Shown here piece by piece: positions 42,201 through 57,200 of a stretch of DNA of 64,000 nucleotides. Within the stretch, counting starts at the first letter, position 1. Every line of letters starts with the position of its first letter. This DNA is from Liolophura sinensis (taxonomy: Eukaryota; Mollusca; Polyplacophora; Chitonida; Chitonidae), in assembly GCF_032854445.1 (NCBI RefSeq), contig NC_088295.1, forward strand, positions 23,917,385 to 23,981,384. The letters are read 5' to 3'. The translations under genes were made by a program, and so were the position numbers. The notes under the pieces are model-generated. The model was not told the origin of the DNA and ran no database searches. It saw only the letters and a list, made by a program, of their open reading frames with translations.

Positions 42201-45200
42201 AGCCAATTCCTCAATATATCGTATTGTCTAAAGTAGCACTGCTCCAGTGGCCAGTCACACAGGGCGGAGTTTGGCAAACTAAATGCAGTGGCATTTTCAC
42301 AAAATGACCACTAAATACAACATCTATACCTAAATGGTTTGTCACGAACACATTCGGTAAAGTGTATGAAGTACTGCGTGAACATACAGGTTTATTGAGT
42401 TCTATGAGTAACCTTACAGAACTGAAGTAATATGAGCAGCAGTCATGTCACCAGGGGAGACTACCTAGGCCATACAATTTACCTGTAATGAGAAGTTTTT
42501 GCTAACTAGCTGCTCATAGTCAAAAGAGGTGTTGACTGTGATTTGACCAGACTCAGAGTTCATCTTGAAGAAGCCTTGAGTATTGCCTCCAGTAATAGTG
42601 TAGAATATTGCACTATTTTCAGCACTTGAGTCTCCATCAGTAGCAATCACACTGCAAAAGAGCACAAATATATAGTGCACACACATGTAACAATGTTACA
42701 TGTGGGAAACTGAACCACAGAAATAACTACACTCAGTTTAGTTGCTGATAAATGTTGAAGAAACCTGAGAAAACTTAATTCATAGAGCTCACCTTTTTAA
42801 AACAAATCAAAAATGTTTCTAAGGTGCTTGGCTGTCACAGGATTATGTACATGATCCAATTTCTGTTACCTAGCCACTGCATATCCATACATGTTACCCA
42901 CACCCTTAACAATAAACTGGGTCATTATGTATCGGACAGAGATGGAGTCTTGGCTTCCAGTCATTGTCCTAGCAGCATGCAGTGTTTTACTTATTCAGTT
43001 TAAAACAAAGCTGGGTTAAAACACACTTAATCTAAAAGTATGTAAAGGTGACAACATAGATGGTGCTGTTTGCAGCTGTCCTAACATCATATAGGCTTGG
43101 TCGGCCAGTGGTAAAATCTAGCTGTGTCATGTAAGCATAATATTGTTAACTTCAGCAGATTAATCAGAAATTCCATTCAGATCAGAAATTAGAAGTTTAT
43201 TTGGTTGGGGAGAAAAAATAAGACAAGAAGTCAATTGATGCTAAGAGCTTATTATACATTTCTACTACATATATTTTGTCTGTCAAATAATTCCATTATG
43301 AAGGAAGCCTAATGTAATACGACTGCCTCTCAAATTGAGCAAAAAATAAATACCGAACTGAGAAGGCTGAGCTAAACAAAATTTTCTCATGGAAAATAAA
43401 GCAGAAAAAAGTAAATCTAAAATAAAACTGCAGTATTAGAAAAACAGTATTTAAAGATGAAAAGAAAAAAGAGGCATGTCATTTTTTCAAAATGAGTAGC
43501 TTTCTTAATTGCATTTACATGTAACTGTGCAACACCTACCTGCCAACTATGCTATCCACTGGTGAGTTTTCGTCCACACTAAATCTGTACTCACTCTTTG
43601 TAAACACTGGAGCTTCGTTATTCACATCCTGAAACATACAAGTATGTGTCATAATATACAATCTTAAAAAAAATACAAAACAAAAAAAAGAAACTTTTCC
43701 TGTAAATAAAGTGATGTCTAGGGCAAAACAATACGTCCCCTGTCTCAAGTCTGATACCAGGCAATGCAGTATGATCTGGTAGACCTCCTATGTGTCAAAC
43801 TTCATTATCCTCTATGATGACACATGCACATATATAACATCAAGATTTATTTATGTATGTTTTTACGGCAGCAAAATGAAACCTAAGCAGAAGGGTGCTC
43901 ACTAACTCATTTAACTGGCTGAATGGGGGCTTCCATGATCCTATCACCCACCAGCTCCTATACAAATTGTTGCTTGGCTTAAGTATTGGCCTGCCATTTG
44001 CTAAATACATGAAATAAGGCTGCGTAATTTGACCACCTACTGATCCTATTAAGAACATGTGGAATACTTGCTTTTGGCTGCCCAAACAATGAAAAAGAGA
44101 AAATCTACAAATTCAAACTGCATCCGTGTTTGAACCCGCATCTGCTGTGTTCTAGAAATTTAAAGACAAAGATCTTGGCCACTTGCCCACCGCCTGCCCC
44201 CAGCATAAAATGTACACTCAGATAAAGACTACCATGTTATTGGGTGTTTCACAGGTGTATAATGACAAACGTAGATATACAAGCATGACTTACCACGAGT
44301 CTAAGGTACACGTGTAAGGTAGCGTTCCTCAGGGAATCATTACTGTATGCTCTGATGTTGTACACCTCCAATGTTATGTTGTAGCCAGTTAGACTGTTGC
44401 TGTCTAGGAGCAATGTCTTTTTGGTAAAAAGTCTTCCATCCTCTGAGACACCAAACAGTGATTCATTACCACTAGCTATTCTGAACACAGTCTCTCTGTT
44501 CTCCAAAGCCACATCAGCATCACTGCATATAGCCTGGTTGAATAACAAAACAAATGAACAAATATGTGTATTTTTTCTCTCAGTTGTTATCAAAATACTT
44601 CACTCATTCATAATTCATTGAATAATGAGAAAAAAGCATACATGTGGCTGAACTTTTTGTGAATTGTTATCTAACAAAAAATATTTCATTCATTACCGAA
44701 AAAAAAACAAATAAACCTAGAAATGGTAGGAAAGCTACCAAACAGCTTGCCTGTAGGAGGCACATGGGTGCAAAACTTTGGCTCAATATATTAAAAGTAC
44801 TTAAATCTTGAATTTGGTAATTTAGGGTAATTAATATGCACAAAGAGCATCAGCGATGGAACATCCCCTTTGTGTCGTGCTTTATATATATGTAAGACTT
44901 CAGGTTAATACATGCTGAAAAAATACACTTTTTGAAATCCCACCCCTAAAAATTTGTTTAACATTGACTGTAATACACAATATACTAAGTCAAGAACTTG
45001 GTAGTTTATGATATTTGATGTGCACACACCGAATCAACAATGGAATATCCCCCTCGTGTTACTGTGCTCTAGATACGTGCAAATCCTAAGCTGAATACAA
45101 GCAGTATTTTTTTGAGATACCACCCTAGCGAACATTTTGTTTAACATCGATTCTAATTAATACATTATACACAAAGTCAGGAATTCTGTAATTTATGGTA

Positions 45201-48200
45201 TTTAATATGTACACACTGAATCAATGCTGAACATCCCCTTCGTGCGACTGTACTCCACATATGTGCAAAGTCCAGCTCATGCTGGCTTCCTCTCCGACCG
45301 TATGTGGGAAGGTCTACTAGCAAGGTGCGGATGGTTGTGGGTTTCCCCCAGGTTCTGCCCAGTTTCCCCCCATAATAATGCTGGCCGCTGTCAGATAAGT
45401 GAAATATTCTTGAGCACGGTGTAAGACACTAATCAAATAAATAAATAAATTTTTTAACAACTTCATGACCTATACCAGTAAACCTTTCCTCATAGAAGAC
45501 TCATAGCAGTAACCTGATAACTGAATCTTCAGTGTTCCATGCTTACACAATTATAATCATGCAGTGCAACAGACTGTATTATACAAAATCTAGAGAGTGT
45601 GCAGTCCACTTTAAATTCAAAGCTATAATCCAACCCAAACACCCAATACATGTACAATGGCCTGGTATATATTTGGTGGTGCGTGTAAATCTGCAACCTG
45701 TCACATCTGCTCTGATAACCACAGGTAACTGTAAACTCGATTTTAGTGTAAAACCTGACCAGACATTTTACCCAGCATCACAAGTATTAAAAGGTGTGTT
45801 TTTTCCGTGTCCATACAAATTCCAGTCACTGGGCAATTATTCTGTTAGTGATGAAGGAAATCAGTGATTAAATTAACAGTTAAGAGTTACATAAAAGGAA
45901 TGTAAATGCTATAAATATACCCCGGCATCATAAAGAAGTTTTTTTGGAGTATTTTCTTTCATCCACAAGTTAACTGATTCTGGGTAGCAGACTGGAGAAT
46001 TATCATTGACATCAGAAACTGTGATCAAAACTCTGGTCACGTTGATCAAAGATTGCTGGCCACTGTCTGCTGCCTTAACCAGTAATTGTAGAATCTGTTG
46101 ATTTTCAGCATCCAACTTCCCAGTGAAGGAGATATTCCCAGAGTCTTCTTCTATAGTCCACCCTTGAAGTCTAATTAAAAAAAAAAACATGAAGTGAGTG
46201 TGACATACACTATCCAGTTGGAGGATTCAATAGTTCTGTATGTATGAACCTCAAAAATAGTTACTTGTTATTTTCAGTGGGATACTTCAGAAACCGCAAA
46301 TATGATTGACTCAGTCTTAGTATAAACCTAAACTACTTGTAGATCAACCGGAATCCCTGCGGGAATGCCTCCATGGGTCAGCACAGCACAACACAATGAC
46401 ACAGAAGCCTCTCACCAATGCGATTACTGTGAGTTGAAGTCCGCTCATGCGGGCTTCCTCTCTGTGCGTACATGGCAAGGTCTTCAAGCAACCTGATGGG
46501 CTCCTCCCACCATAATTCTGGTCACTGTCATATAAGTGATATATTCATGAGTACGGCATAAAACATTAATCGAATAAATAAATGGAATCCTAGCATGAAA
46601 TTTATGATTTCTCTTGATTTCATGTTGTTGAAACTGGTTATTAACAGTCCACTGACATGGCAGTTGGAAAACTGATAGAAACAGCAAAGGTAAAATAGCA
46701 GCCTAATTCACCCGCGTCCTATTTGAAACTGAATCACTACTAATGTGTTCATATAAACCAAGTCCACCTAAATATGAAACTACATACCAACTATGAAATC
46801 ATTATCCAAAGAGGTTTGATTTATATTATGACCACATCACTGAAATGTTTTTCCAGTCGTTTGCAATGGTTCAGAATAATAGGGCGAGGGGATAAAAAAA
46901 CAGAAAATAAACAAGCCAAGAAGCACTATCAATGATTGTGATATCAATACCCACCAACTCAGTTATAGATGATCATACAACATATTAAGTTTAAATGTTT
47001 GACAGGTCAAAAGATATGCACCAACAACAAAGGTTTCACGTACTCCATGTTAAGGGGGCCCTCCATGGCTCAGTTGGTTAGCGCGCTAGCGCAGCGTAAT
47101 GATCCAGGAGCCTCTCACCAATGCCGTCGCTGTGAGTTCAAGTCCAGCTCATGCTGGCTTCCTCTCCCGCCGTAAGTGGGAAGGTCTGGCAACAACCTGC
47201 GGATGGTCATGGGTTTCCCCCGAGCTCTGCCCGGTTTCCACCCACCATAATGCTGGCCGCCTGTCGCATAAGTGAAATATTCTTGAGTGTGGCGTAAAAC
47301 ACCAATCAAATAAATAAATAAATAAATACTCCACGTACACGTACATCGTGCGTTGTCATAAACGAGCTTACCAAGAAATACAAACAACAATTTCAGCAGT
47401 TATACCATGGAAAGTAACGATCAATCAGAATGTAGGAAATAATTAAATATGCAACATTTCAGCACAATATCTGAAGCAGTTATTGCACAGAAATCAACAA
47501 CCAGTGAGAATCATGGAAACATACTATATGCAAGACTAACACCAAGACTGGGCTGGCTTTCAAAGTTTGATCTGCGGTCTCACATAGACAATGCATTCAA
47601 TGGAAAACTAGTTATTATTTATCATTAGCTTTGTCAATATCTGAATAAACTACAGAAAACCTGACCCACTCAAGGAATTTTTAAATAAGCAAATCTTGTA
47701 TGTATGAGCCCAGCAGGTTTTCAGTCTTAATCTGAGGTTGCACAAAAGGAGCCTGCACACAAAATTTTTATAAAAATCAGACATTATTCAGCATGCTTTG
47801 AGAAGTTATTCCACAGAAACCAATGGCCAATGAGAATAAAAGGAATTCATTATATAAGCAAATTTATGCACCAATCAGGTTGCACTGGACCCACACAAAA
47901 GATGATTTCAAGGGAGGGGCATAATAAATAAAATGTAAATCTTGAGTCATCCAGTTTTAAAATCAAAATTGGGGCAAATCTGACTGCATAAAGCCCTTAA
48001 TTACTTTTAATACCTTGCCTGCAAGGTCATGTGCTTTGGTCAATGTCATGTGCTTTGTTTATAATCAGAACATTACTAGAGAATACATGTATCTCAGTTG
48101 AGCAGAGATCCAGTTTCAAGCCTAAGGCAGGCTATACCAGTCTTAAGAAACTAAACTCATCAATAATGAAACATATGTGGAAGGCAAAAAACACCCAATG

Positions 48201-51200
48201 TCTCAGATGAAATAAGCATCGCATAAACCGAATGTACATCTGTCAAGCCAAAGAAAGCTCCTTTAAACAGAATAAAAGTCTGCCAAATCCCCTAATCTGA
48301 ATATTCAAGAAGCATCTCATGAATAGTCATGCTAAGTTAAAGAAGCAACCTGACCTAATAAACAGAAAACGCTGTCAGCAGTTAAAACAGTGGAAGTTAT
48401 TAAGAGTATAGGGAAAATTGTGGACAAGATTAATCAGGCAGCACACTTTTATAAAAGCACATATAATAGCAAGTTTTTGAAACCAAAATGTTTTTGTATC
48501 CCCACATATTTTGCCTGTTAATACTTTTACCTTACGAAGTGTGGTATGTGATGACGAAGAGGGGATGTTGGTGAGTAGGTGGTGGTGGGGAGGGACTCAT
48601 TGTACAATTTATTCCAACTGTATTCATGTTACAGTACCTTTAATAAGTCCACATATGAGTTTCATGTTGTATCTACATCTATGTTAACAACGTTTTGATA
48701 TTATTACTTGTGTATGTGTATGGAGCATGTAAGAAGGCGAGGTCGGGGGTGTTGCCTACAGAGTATCATAGCCTATACTTACACGTTCTCCAGAGTGTAC
48801 TTGATTTGTCCATTGACTCCTACATCTGCATCTGTAGCCTGAAATATTTAAATATTAACACAATTAAAATGTGATGGGATGAATATAAAATATCGCATTC
48901 CTTTTATGACAGGTCAGGTGTGGGCTAAATTGGTTATAGATAGCACAAAGACATCATATTGTACTGTGATGGAGTCAAATAAGTACACAGCCAATCCAGG
49001 ATTTATGACATGAACTGACATTGTACTTTGAACAGGTTAGTTGGAAAATGATGCTGTGCGCTATGTCCCAATGTCTAAGATATTGAGGCATTTTACATTT
49101 TTCTTGATTACCAAAGCAATGTTTCCAACAGTTAATGGGATTTAATAATCAGTATTCACTTACCTGAACTTTGCCAACAAGCAGGCCCGCATAGATCCCC
49201 TCAGTCACAGAGAAATCGAAGACAGGAAGTGTGAAGATAGGACTGTTGTCATTGGCATCAATTACACGGACAGACAGAACTGCAGTGTCATTCTGCATAA
49301 CATGTATTAAAATCAAACTGTTAAATGGATAATAGGTTGTAAAAAAATGATAAGAACATAATTATTCTCCCACAAACACAATAAAAAGGCTTAACAAAGA
49401 ATTCATATTACAACGGAAGCTTTAACTTTTGCGCCATGTTTCAGTCTAACACAGAATAAAAACAATCTGTCTTCAGATGAATTAAGTTTTCAACATAAAA
49501 TCAGTACAACACAGACACAAAAGGTCAGTAAGTATTCTGTGTGAGTATACTCACATGCAGTCCATCAGACACCTGGACTGTCAGATTGTACTCGGGAGTG
49601 GCTTCTCTGTCAATGTCTCCAATGACTTTTACCGAACATCTAAAAATATTTATTTGTTTAAGATTTCATTTCATTTTTGTTGAAGGCCACAACAGTGATG
49701 ATGAACAATTGCATGTGTCATCACTTGTTCATTGGTATCTAGTGTGCCAGCTGTTGTTTCATCCTACTTTCAGGGGTATCAAAATAGACTTCATAAGTTT
49801 GGCACTGTACATTTTGCGCTGTACGTGTGGTCCCTCTCTCAGTTAGGGTTACTTTGTGGTGTGAAATATAGTTACAGACATTAGGGAGGAGAGAGCTTTG
49901 TCAAAAGTGAGGACTTTGGGACACATTCTGGTTTATCTGAATGTGGGAGCTTTCAATTAGGGATGAAATTAAAAAATTAAAACTTAAGATATGTATACTG
50001 ACATACCCTGCTATATCATCTGAGAACCTGACATCAAACTTTGTTCCATCCCCAGCCAGTAGATCACAATGAAGGTTATCTATACTATCCTCATCTTTCA
50101 CCTGTACAATAACAGAAATATGCTGACCATATATCCACATAACAGCTCACATGATGTCATCCCTCCACCTGGATATGAAACATTCTTAAAATGGCTAATG
50201 GCAAGTTCCAAGATTAAAATGGCTGAAATTCAGGACTTATCTTACAGACAAGCTGTGTGTTTTTGTACATAAATGAAATGAAAAAAACAATGTGGATGCC
50301 ATGTCTGTATATTGCCTGGAGATGAATAATTAAAGAACTCTTATGTTTTGCATGTGTTAAATGTGGTAACATTCAAACACTGTTTTCAAAATTAGCCTAA
50401 TCAATTTTAGATCTGAAACAGCCCAGAATATGCACTACATAATTTTGTTTTTGGCCATTTGTAGGAAATTTAAAAATTAACTGAACCCTAATAAAATAAA
50501 ACAAACTGTTTTGGTGAACTCAGATTTCGATATATACGAGTAGGTAAATTCAAACTACACTAAATAACACTGGCTTCTCATAGTTCCATTCATCAAGAAG
50601 TCTAATGATATGCTATAGCCTCACTGAGTGGTAATTCAGTGGAGGTCTATCTGACAGTATAGATTGAGGCATATGATTTTAAATTACTGAGTGTCATTTA
50701 GATCTTATAAGGAAATCAACTGAAAAAACAACAGGAAACACCATTTAAAAAAAAAAAAAAGCTCACACAGTAAGCATAGGAATGTAAAACTTCAGCCCAA
50801 TATGCAAAGCTCTCTGTTCATTGAAGGCTTTAACTGCCTCAATGGAACATTTTTTACAAAATTGGCTGCATTATGGATTCTAATTTTACACAGAAAGTAA
50901 CATGCAGGGCACCAATGATGCAACATCCCCTCATGTTATTGTTCTTTACATAAACTACGTCTAGAGCTGTAAGCTAAAACTTGATCTAATCCAACCTTCA
51001 CATTGTTATGGGATCTCTTACTGTCTTATTTTCTGACTAAACACTGAATGATACAAGCAGATGACAAAAAGTTGACCAGAACTAACCAGCAGATAGGTCA
51101 ACAGATAATTCTCAGTTCCCTCTGTAACATTAAAGGTTCGTTGAAGGGAAGTAAACCTTGGCTTGTGATTGTTTACATCCAGGACTTGAATCTTCACCTG

Positions 51201-54200
51201 CACAGTGGACCTGGTCAACAAAATGTCTAAAATTAGACCTACTTTCAGCATTCTGAGCATAAATGTATCATCCTTCATTCTTTTGCCTCCGACATTTTAA
51301 GAATACCTGGATGTTTCATCTTATTTAGTGAAGACCCTTGATGACACATTAAGTTAAGACACAAATCTTGCTCTAAACCATATATCCTAGACCATTCTTG
51401 AGAATCCAGGTCTTGCTGTTTCAACTATGTTTTCATTGAAGTTGGAAGGATTGCCAAACACTTGGTGAAGGGTGGTGGTTTCTTCCACCAATATCCTTTT
51501 TAAGTGAAATATTGTTGAGTGGTGTTAAATACCAATCACTCTCTTCAGTGAATTAAGAAATGCCTCTATTTGCACAGCCTGATTTTACCTGGACCTTAAA
51601 ACTTACTATATAACTGTCAAGGTATAAAAGAGGAAACTAATCCGACAAAAATTTTTTTTACAAGAAAACAAAGGGAAATGAAATAACATATTTTTTCTGC
51701 AACAAAATTATGTTTCTACAAATACCTTCTAAACATGTTTCTTTTATGATGCAAACAGTTGGTGAAATTATTTTAAAAAGTTAACTCACCTTCGAGGAGC
51801 TGTTGTTTGTGGTTGATCTGAAGCTGTCACATAAAGTGTAAAGGTGCCAACTGAGATGTTCCCGTGTACAGTCAGGTTACCAGTCACTCTGTCCACTTTG
51901 AACGGAAGACTGGATGCAGAATTCTCCAGATTATACACTATGTCTCCATAATCTTTAGAGTCAGCATCAGTTGCAAAAACCTGAAAGTATTCAAAACAAT
52001 AATGTTCCCTTTATGTACACAGACATCAAATTTTAACTTTTAACACCATAATGAATGTTCATGGATAGAACTTCAGGTCTGTCAGCAACCTGTGGATGGT
52101 CGTGGGTTTCCCCCGGGCTCTGCCCGGTTTCCTCCCACCATAATGCTGGCCGCCGTCGTATAAGTGAAATATTCTTGAGTACGGCGTAAAACACCAATCC
52201 AATAAATAAATAAATAGAACTTCATTTTTTTTCAAGGTTTTGACTGCTTCTTTGAAGTGACACCATTTTTACAAAATTCGCTACATAATAAGTTAATGGT
52301 GAAGAAACAAAACATTTAAAGACATAAAAGATACATTTTGACTGAATTAAAGACAAATAAACATTGTACATATCTGACAATGTCCAAGAAAACAGTTCAA
52401 TTTCTTTTTTTCAGAATTTTTTCAAGGAGTAAAATGGCTATAAAACATCAGATTCAGTGGCATCACATCCATACCTTTTGCTTCAAAGACAGGGTTCGTA
52501 TAGGTATATGAAAATGAAATTCAAAGAGTTTTCAAGGAGCTTTTCACGAATTTTTTTGTCATTTTCAAGGCTAGTTTAAAACTACCATGGTGCCAATTAT
52601 AGGCAATATTTTCAGTCTGAATAATAGATGATTTAATTTGCATGCATGTATATTGAATAGTACACCTGCTTTTGCAAGAAACATCTGCCCTTCACCTCTG
52701 TAATGCGACAAATTCCTTGATCAGGCCTATAGACACATAGTGAACATCAGCCTGGAATGCACATGTTTTTTTCTTGGTTGCACATAGCAGCATTTTCAGA
52801 TTTCAGACACACGGTGCACTCGGAGTTCACAAACTTGCACTCTTCATGCATGTTATGCAACAAAGACATGCAAAATATTACTTATTTATTTATTTGATTG
52901 GAGTTTTATGCCGTAGTACAGAATATTTCACTTATACGATGGCTGCCAGCATTATGTTGGAATATTAAGTTTCTGTATTATTGTTAAATGTTTGTATTAT
53001 TTTGCTTACAATAATATGTTCTGTAATTCCTTTGTATGGGTTATCTCCCCTGTAAATGAACCCCTAGATCTCATTACTTGCACTAATATACCACGTAACT
53101 TGCCCTACATAAGGCCTTGTCGAGCTGTACATCGGCAGTTCTTGCAGAGCTTGCTTGGAGAACTCGTCTCTCTACCCGAAAAAGGATACTGAGGCAAAGT
53201 CCTGAATAAGCCCTGGCTGGTATTGAACGAAGCTTACAGTCTGCAGAAGGCTATCGGAGCTTATCGCGCCAGCTTCTGTCCTGATTACCAGGGCCGGACC
53301 GAGTGCTCATGCCGGTGTGTGTGCATTACCTCTCTGTATATATCTTCAAAAAACTGTCGCAAACTTATCCAGTGTGTTCTGGTTCCTCTATCAATCTCGG
53401 AAGCCCCTGCTCGAAACAAGTCTGTCCCTGGGGATTATGCTTTATGGGCGATCCTTATAATATTGTGTTACCTGGTTCCGTAACACCTTCCCGACAAGCA
53501 CTGTCAAGTACTACTCCTCATCTGTCAGGTAGTGCTGGAGTGAGTGCAGGAGATTTAGACCAAGGAATAGCTGGTTGGACAGATGGACAGCGCGGGTTGT
53601 ATTTGGCCATTAGTCTGAGGGGACCCGCCCAGGCAATTCTAGGGTTTGTCAGTGAAGGAATAAAAGCCAGTTTGGTAAACGCTTTACGTCAGAGATTTGC
53701 GCCGCCAAACATGGAAGAGCTGTACAAATCTGACCTGCGTGGAAGGCGATGGAAACCGGAAGAATTCCTCCTTGAACTTGGTCAGGCCATACGTAGGCTG
53801 TTCACAATAGGTTACCCTAATGCCCCAGGGAAGGTTTTGGATACACTGGCCAAAGACCAGTTCATAAAAGCTCTGACTAACCCAGAGATGAAACTGAGGG
53901 TACAAAGGACCTAGCCCAAGAATTTTGACCAAACTCTTCAGTTAGCTGTCGAACTTGATGCATGTCAGAAGGCAGAAGAATGCAGAAGTGGAAAGACAAC
54001 CCATGTCAGAGCTGTAGAGTCAAACCAGGAGAATGACAAGAAAAGACTGCAAGACAAAATTGCAGAAATCGTCAAGGATATCTTGGCTCAAACCAACGAT
54101 GGGCCGCCCAAGTCACATAAAAAGACTGGCAGAAGAGAAAAAAGGCCGCGTTCATCCAAGTGTTATCAGTTGGAGAAGAGGGGCATTTCTGATGAGATTG

Positions 54201-57200
54201 TCCAAATAATAATTCAGCAGGGGGCAGAGCCCGTAATTTGACATCCCAGAAGTCAACATTATATTCGTTAAAGGAAGTTAAATTTGGCAGGGGGTCGTTA
54301 GCCAGCGTGGACAGAGGATTTGCCGTTCATGTTACAGTCAACTTTATACAATCTGACTTTGTTGTGGACAAAGATGCTCTGGTTACCATCCTGTCGAATG
54401 ATCCGTTTGAAAAACTATTGCCAGCTGACAGACCCGATCTGGAGCAGATGTTGAAAACACTGGACACCACTGGAAACCAAAGGGTTTGGATGTTTCAAAA
54501 TACATTTCTCTGGCAGAAAACTAGACACGAAGCTGTAGTGGCAGCAGTCAGTGGGCAAAGAATACTTGGTCTTGACTTCCTGTGGGAAAACAAGTGCATG
54601 TTGGATTTGGAAAATGGATCCATGAAGCTTGGACAGAAACGGGTTAACCTATTAGAGGAAGACAGCCATGCTTGCAACAGAATATCATTGAGAGAAAGCA
54701 TCACCAAACCGGCAAGGCATGAGGCCGTTGTTAGTTGCCAACTGCAGCAATCGTCTGGTGATCTGATGTTCGCCCTAGTAGAACCAGCCGAGAAACTGTC
54801 CTCTTTAGGTGAAATTCTTGTTGCCAGGTATCTCCTCGTCCAGACTTAGCGGTGCCATTGCGGTTGGTGAATCTTAGTGCTGAACCGGTATAGCTCTATA
54901 AAGGAACCACCACAGCTTATCTGGAACCCATACGAGCTGTGGTACCACTTAACCAAAGGTTGTATGAGCAGGAGAACGTCGCATCTCAATCAGCCATAAA
55001 AGACATGATTCAATGATTTGAAGAGAATTTAAGGCCATTAGAAAAGGCACAGGCTGAAAAACTACTTCAAAAGTATGTGTGTTTGCATAAGTGGACGAAG
55101 CCCTGGGACGCATGGACATCGTTCAACACACAATAGACACCTGTAGTGCTCGACCGCTAAAGCAACAGCCAAGGTGAGTCTCTCTTCTAGTAAGAGCGGA
55201 GATAAGTAAACAAGTCAACAGAATTGGAACGCAGCATAATAAGGCAGTCAAACAGCCCTTGGGCTTCCCCCGTTATACTCGTCAGAAAACAGATGGTAGT
55301 CTTCACTTTTGTGTGGACTACCGCCGGTTGAACCAGGTGACGGTCAAGGACGCATATCCTCTCCCTAGAGTGGATGATTCCCTTGATGCCCTTGCAGGAT
55401 TCGTTCTGTTTTCCACCATGGATCTTCGGAGTGGATGCTGGCAGGTAGAGATGAGTCCTGCCGATAGGCCGAAGACAGCTTTCACTACTCATCGAAGGCT
55501 TTATAAGTTCAACATAATGCCATTTGGCTTATGTAATGCTCCCAGCACGTTTGAACGTTTAATGGAGACTGTGCGAGCTGGCTCAAGATAGGAGACATGT
55601 CTCATCTACCTCGATGATATCCTGGTGTTTGGATGGAACTGTGGAGAACATTTGGCAAGGTTACTTCTCAAGCCCAAGAGGTGCTCTCCTTTTGCCCGAG
55701 ATGTCACTTTCCTCAGATATGTTGTTAACCAAAAGGGCATTGGGTATTATTCTGATAAGTCACGGCTGTCCATGATTGGCCACGTCCAACATGCGTGACT
55801 GAGGTGCGCAGTTTTCTAGGTCTCACATCCTATTACAGGAAACTGTCAAGTCGTTTGGAAGCATTGCGGTACCCCTACATTGACTCACAGAGAAACACAG
55901 ACCCTTTGTGTGGATGTCGGATTGTGAAGTGGCGTTTGAAAAGTTAAAGGCTGCTTTAACCACTGCCCCTGTGTTGGCCCACCCGAATTTTGCTGAAACA
56001 TTCATTCTGGACACTGACACATGCAACAATGGCATAGGTGCTGTCCTATCGCAATGCATAGACGGTGTAGAACATGTGGTGGCGTACGGAAGTAGGACAC
56101 TTACCAAGAGTGAACGACAATATTGTGTCACATGAAAAGAGCTGCTAGCTGTAGTGCATTTTGTCAAGTATTTCACACAGTACCTTTATGGCAAACGGTT
56201 TCAACTGATAACAGATCATAGTGCGCTGCACTGGGCAATGCAGATTAAGGAGCCCTAGGGACAGATGGCATGCTGGCTAAATATGGTTGCCACATATGAT
56301 TTTCAGATCCAACATCGAGATGGTAGACTGCATAGCAATGCTGACGGGTTGTCCAGAGCCCCATGCAGACAGATTAAAACGGAAGAATGTGAATTATGAG
56401 GCCAGACTGAAGATGCAGTTAATGTCCAATCAATTACCTTGAGCGGCATGCCATCTGACATCCGAAGATCATCATCAGAACGATGATCTTTGCTTAGAAC
56501 AGGTTATCCATTGGCTTGCCGATGGAAAAAGACCGAACTGGGATAGCGTTTCTTGTCTTGTCTGAAACCGGAGGTCAAGCCTAACTGGGCAAAATGGGAC
56601 TGACTGTACCTGAAAGATGGTATTTTGTGTCGTAAGTGGTTTGAGGAAAACGGCCGCCACTGGTCATTCCGCTTTTCCTTCCAAATAAGGTCCTGGAAAT
56701 TAGTCACAATTCTCCTGCAGGCGGACACTTGGGAGTTGCAAAAAAGTGAGAAAGATCCAGCATAAATTCTACTGGTTTGGCCTCCAGCGAGACGTCTGCA
56801 AATGGTGTGAATCTTGTGCCACTCGCGCCCAAAAGAAACCTTATGGAAAACGAGCACATGCACCAACGCAACTAACGAGCTTGGGGGCCCCTATGGATGC
56901 TTTGCCTAACATGTGGCAGAAACTGTGGCTAGAGTCCTGGCTAGAATCAGAAAGATTGGGATCTGCATCTACAACTCGTGTGCATAGCATACCGGGCTGC
57001 AGATCATGACACGACGAAATTTTCTCCAAATTATATCTTCCTAGGGCAGGAGGTTACATTACCTGCCTAATAGGAAACGGAGCTCTCCCATAAAGATTAT
57101 ACTGACAAGTTAGGGGAGAACCTACAGACTGTCCATGAGTCAGTTTGAAATCACCTGGGATGTGCCCTGCACAAACAGAAACATCGTTATGACACAAAGC

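Noticed and set aside
47400-48780. Possible further repeat or hidden exon
   Set aside because: A weak self-similarity near 47.5 and 47.8 kb was noted, but no clear unit, inverted repeat or cadherin exon could be supported.
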